Shown here piece by piece: positions 36,501 through 50,650 of a stretch of 64,000 nucleotides of DNA; position 1 is the first letter of the stretch, and each line of letters opens with the position of its first letter. The notes under the pieces are model-generated. The model ran no database searches, had not been told where the DNA came from, and saw nothing but the letters and a program-made list of their open reading frames with translations. The translations under genes and the position numbers were made by a program. Location: contig JBCAQO010000005.1 in NCBI GenBank assembly GCA_039111635.1, positions 930,001 to 994,000 of the forward strand, given 5' to 3'. The DNA comes from Heterobasidion occidentale (Eukaryota; Basidiomycota; Agaricomycetes; Russulales; Bondarzewiaceae).

Positions 36501-39500
36501 GTCGTCCTCATTTTGCTCTGGGAGCTTCGACAGAACGGACTGGATGGTCACCAATAGCGCGTCGATGATATCATCGAAATCTAGTTCTTGAGTCACTGGA
36601 GTCGGGCTTGCTGATGGCGTGACGATTTCCAACTCGATCCAGGTGCGAACTGGAGAAATCAGGCGTTGAAGCTGGGAATGGCTATTCTCCCACGACGCGA
36701 GAACGTTGATTGACTGCGAGAGATGAGCCACACTGTCTTTTACAATCAAATATTCGGCTGTTAAGAATGGTGAGTATGCAAATCATAGACCCATCAAGAG
36801 TAAATAATACCTTGGAGAAGGATTGGTGTGCCTGTTGATTTCATTGCGTCCACAACAACGATGAGACTATCACGGTGACTCTTGGACAATGCCATCAACG
36901 ATTGTGCTTCAGCAATTATCTCATGGGAAACCTGCTGGCCAGTGATTGTACCCTCAAACGTCTCTAGATGAGAAACCATCTCGGAGAGTGCATGGATAAA
37001 TCTGCACGTGGTATCCTTCACACGAACGACGTCTGTCAAAGCTGTAGACCCTGAACAGACTATCTTTTCTGACTCGACAAACTCGCGAAGTCTGCGAGTA
37101 ACGTTTTTTACGGACTCGTAGTCTTCGAGCACTGTAATCAAACTGTGATGTTTAAGCAGGAAGAACACTGAATGGACGATGCGTAATGACTTACTGTGTA
37201 CGAGCACCCAAAGCCATGGAAAAGCCAGATTCCAGCAGCATAGTACCTCTCTGAAGCTCCCGTGTTTGCAGATCCGAATGATGCCCGGAAATTGCGGCTC
37301 GCAGCTCTGGGAACAAGCCGCGAAGGCGTTGAAAGTAGTGATCCACCTTGGTGACATTAAAGAAACTAAAATTTAACCCTGGCATGATAAGCTGTTCTCG
37401 TATCCAGCGTTCACTTTGTTGGCACTCCAGAACTTCTGGCTTAACGTTAGTAGCAAAACCGATCCTCTTGAGCTCTTTAAGCAGGTCGCTCCAGGCCTTC
37501 CTCTTACGTACTAGAATTCCCTTTAGTTGTTTCTCCCTGCGTTCTTTCGGAATGTCCGCGGGAACCGACAACGCTGACAGGCTCTTTGCTGTTGCGATGA
37601 CTTCACCAGCGAAAGCCTCAACATGGTCAGATGACCGGGATCGGATGAAAGGCTCAATACGTGTTGCCAACAGTGCTTGGAATCTTTGGAACGTCCGGGA
37701 AAGCTCCTGAAGATGAGCAGGTAGGGTTCCAATCGAAAAACGAGGTGGAAAGGTGGGAGTATCCATATTGCTGTCCTGTGTGAGCTGTTGAGCAAAGATT
37801 GGTGTTTGCTCCGAATCGCCTGCCTGCTCTGATTTGAGGAGTTCGCCGACTGGCTGACGCATGATATCGCGGAATTTTCGAATATTCTTGTACAGCTGGC
37901 GGTGAGTCCGTTGTGCGCTTTGTTTCAGCGCTTGGACGTTCACGTCTCTCCAACTTGCAAGCTTGATGAAATCCACCACTTCTTTCTCCAGGACTTTCCT
38001 TTGCGAAGATAAGGACCCCATGACACGAAGAAGATATTGCGAGTGATAGGTTCGCGTTATATGAAGAATCCGCAGCACCCGGTGAAGAGCGCCCGCCTGC
38101 TCGGTAGTCTTCAAAGCGACCAGTCGTCGGAGAAATGCTTCGAAGCTTTGCAACAGCTCCAAGCGCCGCTGGAACTGCCCCAAAGGACTGGCTTTGATGA
38201 AGCTGTCAATGAGTGGAACAAGTTCATCGAGATACGCATCTACACCATCTCTCACGACGGCATCCAGCAGTCCGAAAACAAGCGAGTTGTAAAGGCGGAT
38301 CCACCAATCAGAGACTCCAGTCTCGAATTGTATGGCCTGCGTTTCTAATAATCCTCGCCAACAAGCTAACTCCATCTGCCGCCATTCGACGATCAGAGTT
38401 GTAAGGGCGCCTCTGTGATCCTTCAAATTGTTCTCCCGGTTGGCGTACAATTCCCAGTCCTCTGTTTGAAGAAGAAGCTGTTCGAGACTGGACAAGACTT
38501 TGGCAACTGGGCTGTGAAGATTTAGACAGAGGATCTGGTCACAGCGTTCTCTGAGGTGATGCAGAACCATTTGGTCAGGCCACGAATGAATGAGCCGTTC
38601 GAGGCGTCGATCGAGAGCCTCTACCACCGCTGTAGCTTTGCGAATCTCGGGAACGTTGGCGTCGAGGTAAAAATTGTATGGTCGCGTGTCCGCCTTCGAT
38701 TGATGCTGAAGTTCGCCTAAGCGACCATGTAGAAGTGTAAGCTGATAAGAAAAACTGGCATCATCGAGGCTTTCTGGGAGAGTGTTGGCATTATCTGCTA
38801 CAATGCGCTGCAGGAGAGCCTGTCGGTGTTGAAGAAATAGCTTAGCGAGTTCAAGACTATCAACGGGAGTAAGTCCGATTGAGGCCATGAGATGGATGTG
38901 CAACTCGTAGATTTGTTGGATGTGTGAGTGGTCCACGAGCGTCGGAGGGTGGTCAACGTGAACGGCGCTAGGCTCTATATCCAAAGGAATATCAAAATCC
39001 GGGAATAGGGCCAAAAACTCTTTCTCTTCAACTTCTGAGTCCTGGACAGCGTCATGCTCAGTTCGACTAGAACGGTACAAGGACTGAGATGCCTTCTCTG
39101 CTTCTTCTTCTCGCGTACGGTCGATCTGCCACAACCTGACTACCTGCTCGTATATCAGATTGACTGAATGTATATGCGTGGTAGGATCAACGCCGATACT
39201 GGCTTCCAAAGCAGTTGCAGCTATCTTGAGAAGAAGATAGCTGACACCATCGGATCCAGGCACGTGTGTCTCTGTAAAGTGCTGTTCACAGAGCATGGAG
39301 GCGCTTCTGACTGATGGGGAAAGAACCAGTGCACGTGAAATGCTCCCTAGACCATCGGAAACACGCGACGAGTCGTATATTGCGAGCCGTAGACCGAGTC
39401 TTAAATACAGAAATGACAGCTGCAAAGGAGCACTGATGTCGTCGAGGGTGGCGTATGCAGTGTTGAGCCTCTGGCAAAATCCGGCGATAGACTGCTGTAG

Positions 39501-42500
39501 AACATGCTCGCGTGTCACCGCGGTTGAGTGGTCCGAATGAATAAGTTTGAAGAGAGAGTCCAGTTTGGAGATCGAGACAACCTGTGTTATGAATTGAGAG
39601 ACTTCGAACCAGAAATCTACCAGATGCGCCATATTGTGTCTTGGCCCTTGACTGGAAGCCGACGAGCTCTCGAGATGCTGCTTAACGATTGCGATCTGAT
39701 GTTCTAGATACGCGGTAACTCCATTCGAGCGATTGCCTGTTGTTTTGACCTCCAACTCAGTCTGTAGCTGAAGCTCTGTGGAATACCTTGCATACTCTTG
39801 ACTCCAAAAGTCGAAGGTACAATACTGATTGGCCGATGGATCCATGGGGGTGTTTGGGACGTAGAGATCAACAAGTAAGCGGAAGAGTGCAACGAAGCGT
39901 CGGCCCAATAACCCAACATTAGATGCTTCCGAATGAGCCTCATGTGAGGACTCTACGGGATCCAAAGAACGCCGAACAGCCGTGCTGAGATATGAAAGGT
40001 TAGATCGTCGCAGGATGTTCCAGAACCGTTGTGGCGAGGAGGCGAGGTCCCATGAAGAGCTAACATAAGCAGTCTCAAGTGCGGCTCGTGTTTCCACATC
40101 GAAGGAGTCTGAGAAGCAGGATGAGAGCTACGGCAAGTATGAGGATACGGGTCAATATATGTGAAATGTTGGACGGAGTTGTGACTGACTGTCCACAATG
40201 CTTGCTGATACACGGCTGATAGCTCCTGTAAGCGCGAGCTATGCAAGCCTAAATCAACAACTACCAAACTCAAGTGCCTTTCAAGTGCTGGTTCATAACT
40301 CTTCAATGATTGAAGAGTCATCTTGCTCCAGTCGCTGCGATTTGGTTAGTTCCGTTCCAAACAATAGTAGGTCATCTCATACCATTTCATTATAGTCGCT
40401 TGAAGTTCTTTTGGTTGCAGAAGGGCGGAAGGCCCCAATATCTCATCGTTGCCGGCTAGATTCCAAAGCGCTTGCATCCAACTCTTATGTAAGGAAGAAA
40501 ACATGGACCCTGTGACTAAATCGAAAGGTCAGTGAGCTGAACATCTGAACATACTCCTCACAAGAAAGCGTACATTGGTCCTCTTCAAGCGCCCAAGCTG
40601 CATGGCGGTAAGGGATGAAGCGGCGGAGAGGTCCCCTGGGATTCCTGCATGCAAGACCAAGAATTGTTTTGACACCCTGCATGACCCATGTTAGTGATCA
40701 TTGGGGGCAGCATGACATAGGCGTATCATACCTTCGAAATATTGTTTCCGCGAGAACGTATGGAAGCTATGACCCTGAGCTCCTTGCTCAGCAACACAGG
40801 GTCGTCTTTGAGCGGATGAGATGGAAGATCGTGTTGGTCGTCCCTTCCTAGTAACTTCTGTGGAACAGAGATGTTAACGAGGGCACTGCCAAGGTGAGGA
40901 CTACATACGACTTGAATTTTCTGAAACGTAGAATCTACGTCTACTCCTGCTGTGCCTTTGTTGGAGGAAGGCAGCGTTTTGACTGCCATCAGTTCTAACA
41001 CTCGAGTGCGAAGGGCTTGAGAGCAGGCGTGAATAAACATTTTATTCGCATATGTATGTGCTCACCATGAATACCCTTCTCTTCATCTTGATTGCTTGCA
41101 AGCACTTCTAATTCAGCTAGTTCTGTTGGCGCAGCCACAGGCTGTGTAAGGATCGACATAGACCATATGTTCTGCAATCCTAGCCCAGACGACGGAGTGA
41201 CAATACGCTGAAGAGCGGCAACTAGTGCCGAAAGCGTTGCGAATTTTGAAGGGGTATGGCATATAGTTCCGTCAATCCATGTCACTACGGTTTGAATTGC
41301 AGAAAAATTGAAGCCGCTGCGAGTATTTTGCATCATGAAAAGTGACAACTTTTGAAGCTTGAGAACTACGTCAATCTCGTTCTAACACGAACCGGTGAGT
41401 CCATACATCTGCCGTAGAGGACAAACAGGAACTTACAAATGTGTCCACGGAAAGGTTGACTGTGAGATTGGTCAATAGTCCGAGCGCAAGTTGATCTACG
41501 ACACGACCGATCTCCTCAACCTTTTGCATAGCCTGCTGACTTTCTTCAGGATCTGAAGGTTTTTTGACGAGTCTATCAGACATCGATTGCGACGACATGT
41601 AGTGATTGTTGATATATAGCCTTATTAAGATTTCCAGGAGATGCACAATAGACTGTTCTAGCGAGAGTTGATCGAACTCAATGTGCGAGTGCCGCATTGT
41701 GATAGACCTCAACGGAAAATCGAACGACTAAATATATTAAGGCCAAGTTTCAGTACATGCAATCGGACAGAAGTGGCTGAAAGCAGCGAAAGGTGTGTGA
41801 GCACTGACCTGAACAGAGAGAAGATCGAGAGACACTGGCCAGATCTGTTCCTTTTGCCGTCTAATCTCCTCTAGCGTACCCCATAGTGGGCTTTTCCTCA
41901 TGGCATGGAACACTGTGTGTATATCAGATAGATGCTCTGGTCGCACCGTTGGATCGTATGTCATCGCTAGTCGGGATATATAGGGCACGTACGCCGGAGA
42001 ATACGAAGCAACAGCAAAGGAAAGAAAACCATAGGATTTAGCTTCAGCATGTGGCTTAGGAGATGGAAGTAGTAGAGCCGATCCATGCAAAACAAACGAA
42101 GATGCAGAATCTTCAATTAAGCGTTGCCCGGATGGACTGTATGTATCTCGGGAGGATGTTGCCAAGCTAGACAATGCCCGACGGAGTGATTCAAATTCCA
42201 AGCAAGATAGAGTGGACAAAAGGTTGCTACCGGAGGTCGATGGTAAGCGGAGGTAGTCCTGTAGTCGCTTGGAGTCCTCCAAGCGCTGGTCGGGGGAGAG
42301 TGCGACTTCAATGCCTCGATTACGCATGGCACGAGATAGTTCGCCATGCTGTGGGTTGACAGACATAAATAGTCGAAAGTTAGGATGAGGACGAATCGTC
42401 CGAACTCTTCCATCCACATAACCACGTTCGCTGAGGGTTAGCACGCCGGAAGGTTCGCACAGGGAGTTCAGTCTGTCCAGGACGGAGGGACTGCAAAGGT

Positions 42501-45500
42501 TAGCATTATCTAACAGAACCCAATGTCCCTGTTCCATGGCACGAACCAAGGGACCGTCGACCCATTCAAACTTCCCTGTAGCATCCGACGGCGATAATTG
42601 GTCCTTGATCGAAGCCAAGAGGTTGGCCCGTTCGAGCGCCCAGATGTCGTCTAAGTCCCCTAGCTCATTCAAAACGTTCACCGCCACTTGAAGGACATTT
42701 ACAGAAGAACCACGAGGACTGCCGGTAGTTGCAACCCGTTTCAAGTAGGAAAATTGTCGCGGCTGAAGCACCTTGGAACCTTCCATAGATCGCGATATAT
42801 GTTCGATCAAGGTTATGATTCGGTGCACCACGTGGGTTGTATGGCCAACACTATCCAATTGCTCGAAGCTGCCAAGAATGTCAGTGGTATCAGTCGCGCT
42901 ATTCACGGATAGCTCGTGGAGAGGATTGCCTGTCAAGTCGGCGATGGTTTTCACTAATGTTGTCTTACCGCTATCCGCAGGGCCCGTCAGAATTACCAAC
43001 CAGCTCTGACGCAGCGACACGCCGATGGCTTCCGCGAGGATCAGCTGACTCTGCAACAGACATCCAGAGCGTGCTTCAGGAGCATAGTTGCTGCGTGAAG
43101 TGACATAGTGGCCAATTTGGACAGAAGATGGGGATATTAGAGGTTGAGGAGATTCTTCCAGGTGGTCGCTAGATAATTTGAAATGTTGGTCGAAGATGCG
43201 TCGAGCAGCACGCCTATCTTCAACGGTTCGGAAGCGAACGAGGTAGACGTTGCGCAAGTGCTCGATAGGGTGCAATGGGCGCACGGAGAGCCAAGCAGTA
43301 CTCCCCAACGTGTAACATCTCGCAGGTTGAACTCCCAAGGACTTCCTGTTCGAGCAAACGACTTCTTCGTACTGACCTCTTCTTCCAAGCGAGAGTTGAA
43401 GGCGATCATAGATGCAAGCCAGTCCGAAGGATAGTCAGGGAACATATGTCGGCAGATCTCGAGAAGATCAGTGGGCGTAAGAGGTTCGATGTAAACTTTT
43501 GTGAAGCGATTGATGAAAGACTTCGGAAGGCCTTTTCGACCTCCACCTTGATGGATGGGATTCTGTGCTGCGAATATTCGGAATGAAGGATGGCGAGTAA
43601 AGGATCTGCCCAACTCAGGAACGTAGACGGTGCCACGATGGTCTAATACTGCATTCAAACCCTCCAACACGGCCTGGGGCGCAAGATTCATTTCGTCCAA
43701 TAGCACCCAATGCCCTTCCTGTAACGCTCTCAAGAACTCGGCATCTTTCCAAGCGAACTCTCCAGGCTTTCCACCTTCCACTGGAAGGTCAGAACCAAAC
43801 AAGTCAGCGAGATCAGTCTGATCTGACAAATTGATACGACAAAGGTGAAAGCCGCATAGATTGGCGAGAGCCGTGATCAGACTAGTCTTGCCAACACCAG
43901 GACTGCCTTCCAAGAGAATCGGTTTAGGAACTTGAGATGCTCTGAATACCCGCATGGCGTTATCTCTGGTCGTAGGGGCTTGCAGATTGTATGCGTGAGG
44001 AATGCTTCCCTGAGGTCCACGAAGAATGGAGAATGCGCCAAAGCGAACAAAAGGAGATGAGTCCTCCACAGAAATGTAATGAGTACTGGGGTCCTTGGAA
44101 AGTGGAGCAAGATCTCGCAATTTGGAAAGCGCATCGGTTTGATCGTCGACAAAGCATCTGTCGAATAAGCTGTCAATTGGGGCAGTGAACTAAGTCCATC
44201 AAGTATCGTCATGTGCGCCGCATGATGCTATAGAGAGATATCTCAATAATGAGACGCTGTATATCCAACCTGTCTTAACTCACAAATATCTCATCGGATG
44301 ACATCAATCCTCCATCCCCACTCAACACCGAACTTGAGAAGCTGACCCATGCCTAGAAGCCAATCAGAGATATGCCAAAGATAGGATTTAACATGACGTA
44401 CCAATATATCTCGCAAACCCAGAAGAGACTGTTCCGACACACGCTCGCACAGCCAAGAGCAAAAATCCAAAACACGATTCGTGTACGCCTTGAGGGCTTC
44501 GTGCTTCCAAGAACTGTCCACAATTTGGAACAGGTCCTCACGATTGTCAATCGGAGGAACCCAGATCTCAGTGAATCGGTTGCGCAACGCTGGAGAAAGC
44601 TCTTTCTTTCCGTAGTCACCACCGGGATTCATTGTGGCGACCAGTTTGAAACCTTGTTCGGCTTTGATGACGGATTGGTCTGCATCGCCTCCACTCCGTT
44701 CAGCGAGAACGACAGTGCGTCCCGGTTCCAAGACACTGTTGAGTCGCTCTAAGACGGAGTCATCGGCTAGGGATATCTCGTCTAAGAGCAGAACATCGCC
44801 ATGTCGCATGGCTTCCACTAAGGGACCGTCAGACCATTCAAATATCGCCGAAAGACGCTGCAATTTAGACCGCGCGTTCTCCACTTGAAGGTCAGGGGAC
44901 GTCAATGACTTGGACATCTTATCCAGCGACGAAAGCAGCGATTGAGGGTCCAGAGGCACGGTGAGGAGACCTCTCTGCGTCAGGAGCGAGGCCGCTTCTT
45001 GAACTGCTTCAGCTTCTAGTGAAGCCCTGTTGCGCACAGGCCGCAGGCCTCCAATAAGATCGGCGGTCTCTGTATTTTGGTGACAATTGACAGCATAGAG
45101 ATGCTTGTGAACAGCATCGGCATACACTTGACATATAGATGTTTTCCCTGAACCTGTCTCCCCCACAAGTAAAACAGGCTCGTTGAAACGGAGAGCACGA
45201 CCCACGAGAACAAGTAGACGCTGCATAGCTTTTGTCCATACAAGGGCAGATGATGATGGAAGAGGGAATCCGAGGGCAGCCATGACATCGCTTCCGCTGC
45301 GATGAAGATCGTATAGAATGTCGTCGTTGATGCGGACCTTCATGATAGTTTCGATGACCTCCTTGACTACGATCTTGTCATCAGCTCGACGGGCACGCTC
45401 AGCGAGGAGCATGTAGCCGTTCTCCGCCAATTCCTGATAACCAATAGCATCCCGACCAGCCCATCGAAAGAGGTCGCGCAACGTAGCGAATCCGTGCTTA

Positions 45501-48500
45501 CTTTCAAACACACGGCTGGATTGTCGCCGTTTTTGCAGCTCCCGGAAGACGCTAACGATGCGTTCGCCATAAGAAGGGGCGATGCGACAACGCTGGCATA
45601 AAATCTCCTTCAGCTCGCTCTCCGGAACGTCTTCGAAATGGACTTCCAAGAAGCGGTTGCGAAAAGCCCGCGACAATACTTTTCGTCCAGCATATAGACC
45701 TGGAGGATTTTGTGTTGCAAAAAGCATGAAGTGCGGGTGCGGCCGGACGACCTCTTGCGTCTCTGGAATGACCAACTCCCGGTTATCATCTAGAAGACGA
45801 TTGAGCGCTTCGAGTACATCGGTGGGCGCAAGATTCAACTCGTCCAGAACGATCCAATCTCCTTGACGGAGAGCTTGAACAAGAAGACCGTCTCTGAAGA
45901 CCAGCTTGCCAGTGACGGGGTCAGAGATGTACGTCCCCAAATATTCCTGGATGTCGGTATGCTCGTGGTTGTTGATACGAACAAAGCGATGGCCAGTCCG
46001 CTTCGCCAAGTATTCGATCGAGCTCGTTTTGCCACTGGAGGTTGGACCCTCGATCAGAACCGGAAAGCGCCTGGTGATAATGATTCTAGCAAGGTCGACG
46101 AGCTTTTTCTCAACGGATGGGGTCATGATATAATCATCCATAGGGTCTTCGGGCAGCAAACCCTTTTCCAGGAAAAAAGGACCGAACTTCACAAAGTCTT
46201 CAGGAGAACGGCCGACAGGCGCTGCGGGCTGTCTTGCCAGGAGGGAACGTGGATTGCGAACACGGCCAGAATATGCTTCTGTGCTAAAGCAGTCACTAAT
46301 TCAGCACTCGATGCGTCCAGGACCATCGTGAACGCCATCAGACACCCCTCCCAGAGCGCCCTTCGAAGGCTGTATGTGGCCGCGATGTCAGATGCAAACG
46401 TCAACGCCCGAGCGAGAGTCCGCATGCTGAAATGGGGGCGACGATTGGAACCATCCGCGATCTGTCTTCCTTCCACGAGGGCCTTGACAGACATATAAAA
46501 TTCTGCGACGTCCATGATTGCACCTTTATCACCGACTGCAGAAGCGCCTATGTATTGAGTCACGATGCTCAAAAGGGTTTCTCGGTCTGCGTCGGGAGGG
46601 GGTACATCGATCTCGGTGAAGCGTGAACGAATATTCGGCGGAAGGTCTTTCTTTCCTACATCAGTCGCAGGGTTCATACAGGCGAAGAGTCGGAAGTCGG
46701 GGTGACGAGGGACTGGTTCCAAAGAGCCTTGTTCCGTCAGACTGATGGACGCTGTCGGCCCATGAAGGAGGCCTGACACCGCCTCCAGGGTTTCAGGGCT
46801 TGCGAGATTGATCTCGTCCAATAGGACCCTGCGTAACACACGATTAGAATAAACGTGTATGGGCTAAAATATGATTCTGAGTGCATACCAGTCGCCTGAG
46901 CGCAGAGCCTTCACCAAGGGTCCTTCTACGAAATTGAACGCAAATTTACCCTTGCCCTGCACATGTTGAATCTCGAACTCCGTGATCTTCTGCTCGAACG
47001 TGACCCAACCTGCCTCTGAAGCATCCAGTCTGGCTTGATCCATCTTGCGACGCTTGCGAGGAGCGTCCGAATCCAACTCATCCTTCCTGCCATCATTCCT
47101 ATAAGTTGATTTTAGATAACCCCTTGCTGGTTGTGACGTGCAAAAAACTCACCCTTCCATCTCTTTCGACTTCACTAGGATCCTCTCCTTTGCCAATCTC
47201 ACACTCTCCCTCCATAACCCGATCGCTCTCTTCCATTTGCCCTCCTGAACCGCCTTCCTCACCGACTCTTCAAACTTAGCGTTCTTCTTCGAGCTGAAAG
47301 TCCCGCGGAACAGATCTAAGAAGTGCTCCTGTAAATCAGACCCTGGAACGCGAGCATCCACGGGCTTGAAACCTCCGAGCAAATCAGAAGATTCTGTCTG
47401 TTGGGAAAGATTAAGGGAAATGAGCGGCCGCCGTAATAGCCCCGCCATGTGCGTCACTGCGCTCGTTTTTCCCGTGCCGGTCTCGCCCGTGAGGAGGATA
47501 GGCTCGTTCAGGGAGACAGCACTCGCAATTCGCGACATGAGCCAGACGGCCGGGCGATGCATCGCAAACGGCCTCATGATCGGCGGTGCGAGGTCCATCT
47601 TGCCCGCCCTTGCAGGTAGACGGATCCGCCCTATCCGCAGCGCCACCGTCCGCCCGTTGACGTCCGTCTCGCTTTCGAATTCGGGGACCCGACCCTTGAG
47701 GACCCACTCACGCTGTTCAGGCGACAGACTAAGGTGGTCTGCGATGACGGCCGCGACAGCATCAGCGTGCGCGCGGGCGGCTGCCGTCAGAGCGCCGGCA
47801 CCGAAAAAGACGTCGCGTGCCTCGACATAGATCTCTTCACGGAGGGAGGGGTTGGGGAATATGATCGACAGGGAAGGTAGCTGTGTAGAATCCGTAACCA
47901 TGTCGACGTCAATGTCCATCTGCCGGTGCGAAGGTGGAAGGAGGTTGTCTATGCGCAAGCAGAATTTTTCCAGCTCACGCAGCCCAACGTCACGAACAGA
48001 AGCTGTCGACCCGAGCGCCCTCACTGCATCCCAGACTTGGATGATTCCATGCGCGGCGGAACCCGAAAGCCTGGGGAATTTTGAATCAATGATGGTTCGT
48101 AGCTCGTCAGACGTCGGATTCGGCACCAGGACCTCGCGGAATTTGTGCGACCCGAAGAAAGACGGCTTAGCAAAGATGTTGTTTTTGAGAGGTTTGCAGG
48201 AGCGTGTCGCAAAGATGGAGAAGCTCGCCGACGCAATCACTATGCCCTTGCTTGGTACGTCCAATCGTGCACGACCTCCAATCCATTTCCCCACACCCAG
48301 GGACTCGATAAGAGGCTTGATGGTACCTAAGACCTCGTTGCTCCCACGGTCAATGTCTTCGAACACGACCCATCTGCCCTCCCTCATGGCACGAACCAGG
48401 ATGCCCTCTTTCCATTCGAATGTGCCGGGCCTTGTCGGGGAGGAGATGTATGATCCAAGTAGGGAACGCGGGTCAAGTGACGTATCGGCCAGTGGAATGG

Positions 48501-49613
48501 TAACGACCTGATTTTTGGTGTCGGGGTGTAGTAGAGATGCAAGATGGTGCAAGAGTAGAGATTTGCCTGCGGAGGGTGCAGAAGTGATCAACGTCGGAAG
48601 ACGTAAGGACAAGCCCAGGGCAAGATCACGCAGCGCTCGGACGGTGGTAGGCGTCGAGATAAGCGGAGAAGCGAGGTAGGAAGAGGGTGACTCTCGAAGC
48701 ATGAGTACGCCATGGACGCTAACGATCCGTGGGCTGGAGGAAACAATAAATCGAAATTCGGCACACATGATTAGGCTACACGCACCAGAGCTCGGCCAAT
48801 TGGATATAAGGCCCCGTATTCTCGGAGTAAAAATCTTGAGAGTCATACGCAATATCATTTCTGGCATCACCTATCCTCTTGACTTCAGTGAACGGCATTA
48901 GCCATCCGTCCAACAAAACGACGTTTCCGCTTTCGTCTTCACCATATTGTATGGGACAGTCAATTTCATCGACTGACCCGATAACTTCTCGCTCCATCCT
49001 CTCCCTCTCGGCTTCTCCCATTCCGCTCTGAAGAGAATAACATCGAATCGCCAAGAAGCGAACGCCTGGATCGGCGCTAGGCGCCCAGATGAGTCTGGAA
49101 AGAGGTTCAAGAGACCAGTAGAAATGGGCTGGAATTTCTCGATTCGCTTGAAGGATTCGATAGTATGCTAGAAGTTCCCGATGGCAGCGGGGCGCGTCCG
49201 TGGGCTGGTAATTCAAATAGAGGGAAGCTAGAGGCCCGTCTGGTGAGATATGGTGAGAAAGAAATTGGTGCAGAACGCTTCATCGACGTATGGCATATCA
49301 GAGAATCATAGAGGATAAAGATTCAGTAGAATACTAACGGGTAGAGCTCCTCGTGTGGTTGTAAAAGGAAACATAACGCTGACAGCTTCTCCTCAAGAAA
49401 GTCGTCATTTTGGAGCCATCTTGCACAAAGATCGAGAAGTAGAGGCCTGAACGTCGTAGCAATCGCTGTGGTATGGGAGGGCAAAAGCAAGATGTTTGAC
49501 AGCTCATCCAGAAAATCCCGTCGCGTGGGGCAATTTTTAAGGGTAGATAGGTAGGGGGAATGAGGAATTCTTGAGAGTAAGGTCGAGAGTTGTTTTTGTA
49601 GATTGATGGTCAA
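33514..49613 (-). CDS. MDN1: Midasin, giant AAA ATPase of ribosome assembly
   Basis: Nuclear dynein-like ATPase (MDN1/REA1) that pulls assembly factors off pre-60S ribosomes. Six AAA units are visible. Walker A motifs are APSAGKS (about 48570), GETGTGKT (47470), GPTSSGKT (46040), GETGSGKT (45160), GSPGVGKT (43900) and GPADSGKT (42970). Walker B motifs are FEDID, LLDEIN, VLDELN, LLDEIS, LLDEMN and LLDNAN. The first Walker A is degenerate, and the last Walker B lacks its glutamate. A long helical linker follows (about 41700-36800), then a very acidic Asp/Glu segment (36200-35150). The MIDAS domain has LDDSRSMAE. The gene is about 16 kb and encodes roughly 4,900 residues in many exons. Two conserved-frame breaks occur, near 43275-43300 and 33571-33580. 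After the second, the restored frame gives LPEVLSGTLKQFFERISEE and a TAA at 33514. Without it a stop falls at 33546. No ATG precedes the first exon in frame, so the true start lies upstream or in an unseen exon. Confidence 0.95.
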
Positions 49614-50650
49614 GGGGTCGTGAAGAAATTGGGTGCAGAGACAGCGTGGCTATCAGAAGCTACTGTTTCATGGTGGTCGTTGCGCTGCATCCCGTTGACT
49701 GAACTGGAGAAATGGCGGATGGGTGGGGGACGTAGGAAACGTCGAGGAGCTGGTAGAGCTTGGAGCTTGGAGATTAGATCAAGAGATCGAAAATACTCTC
49801 AGCCACCGGCGGCCACGTGCGACTTGCACGGCCCGCCGATCACAGTCAGCCACGCAGCAACGGAGCAACGGTCGCTCTGCCTCCTCCCCTCAGGACGCTC
49901 ACACACAGTCGTGTTTCACATTTAACCGCGCTTTCCTGTTTCACTGGCATGATTCGGCCGCCCTCAAAGTTAAGCTTTTTCCAAATCGGAACGGCGTCGT
50001 GCGAGGCAAGCTAGTGACAAGCTCCATGCGCATGATCGTGTCAAGACAAAAAGCCCGCTAGAATACAGTCACCGGATATCTCTGCAAACGTAACTGCTCC
50101 CTCCACCTCCGAGGATAGAATGACTCTCACCTTTGCTTGGCCAGATTGAGACACAGGTACCTGTTGCGTATCTGCCTATTTTGACCCATCACACATTCCC
50201 CCAGCGGTGCCGCAGCCGTGGGCGTGTGCACTTACTTGATCGACCTGACCTGTGTCCGTCGATGTAAGTTGGCCTTCTTTTACTTCCGTCGGCCTGCGTT
50301 GATCCAATCAATCATCAAACAAGAAATATAGTTACTTAGGACTTACCCTGCATCACTATCAATGATATATCAATTCTCCCTTACTGTGCTATGCGTCTGC
50401 GACAAGTGCGATTGCGCCGCATATCGTACCTCGGATCCATCCCGCGTCTTGCCTCGCTTCCCATCATACAATAAGCTTGACCGGGTATATCAAATCGATC
50501 CTTCCCGTTTTGTTTCGAAGCACGCCCTCTTCCCGCATTGTGCGCGGTTCAGCGGCCCCTCCGTCTGATTCACAATTGTCCCTTGTCCGCCACCTTTAAA
50601 TGCCTTGCCCACCCGTTCACGGTGTGCCTTCTCTGACATCCCCACACACG
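49614..50650. other. Divergent promoter region of midasin and the decarboxylase
   Basis: About 1 kb between divergent genes. Near 49620-49710 an ATG-led minus-strand frame lies close to midasin exon 1 and may hold its missing first exon. A TTTAAAT element at about 50594 may be the TATA-like box of the plus-strand gene. A CACGTG E-box lies at about 49815 (GCCACGTGCG). Confidence 0.4.

Noticed and set aside
47366..48511. Plus-strand frames of 154 and 219 residues
   Set aside because: Antisense to midasin AAA1 and AAA2; composition is that expected from a reversed GC-rich coding strand.
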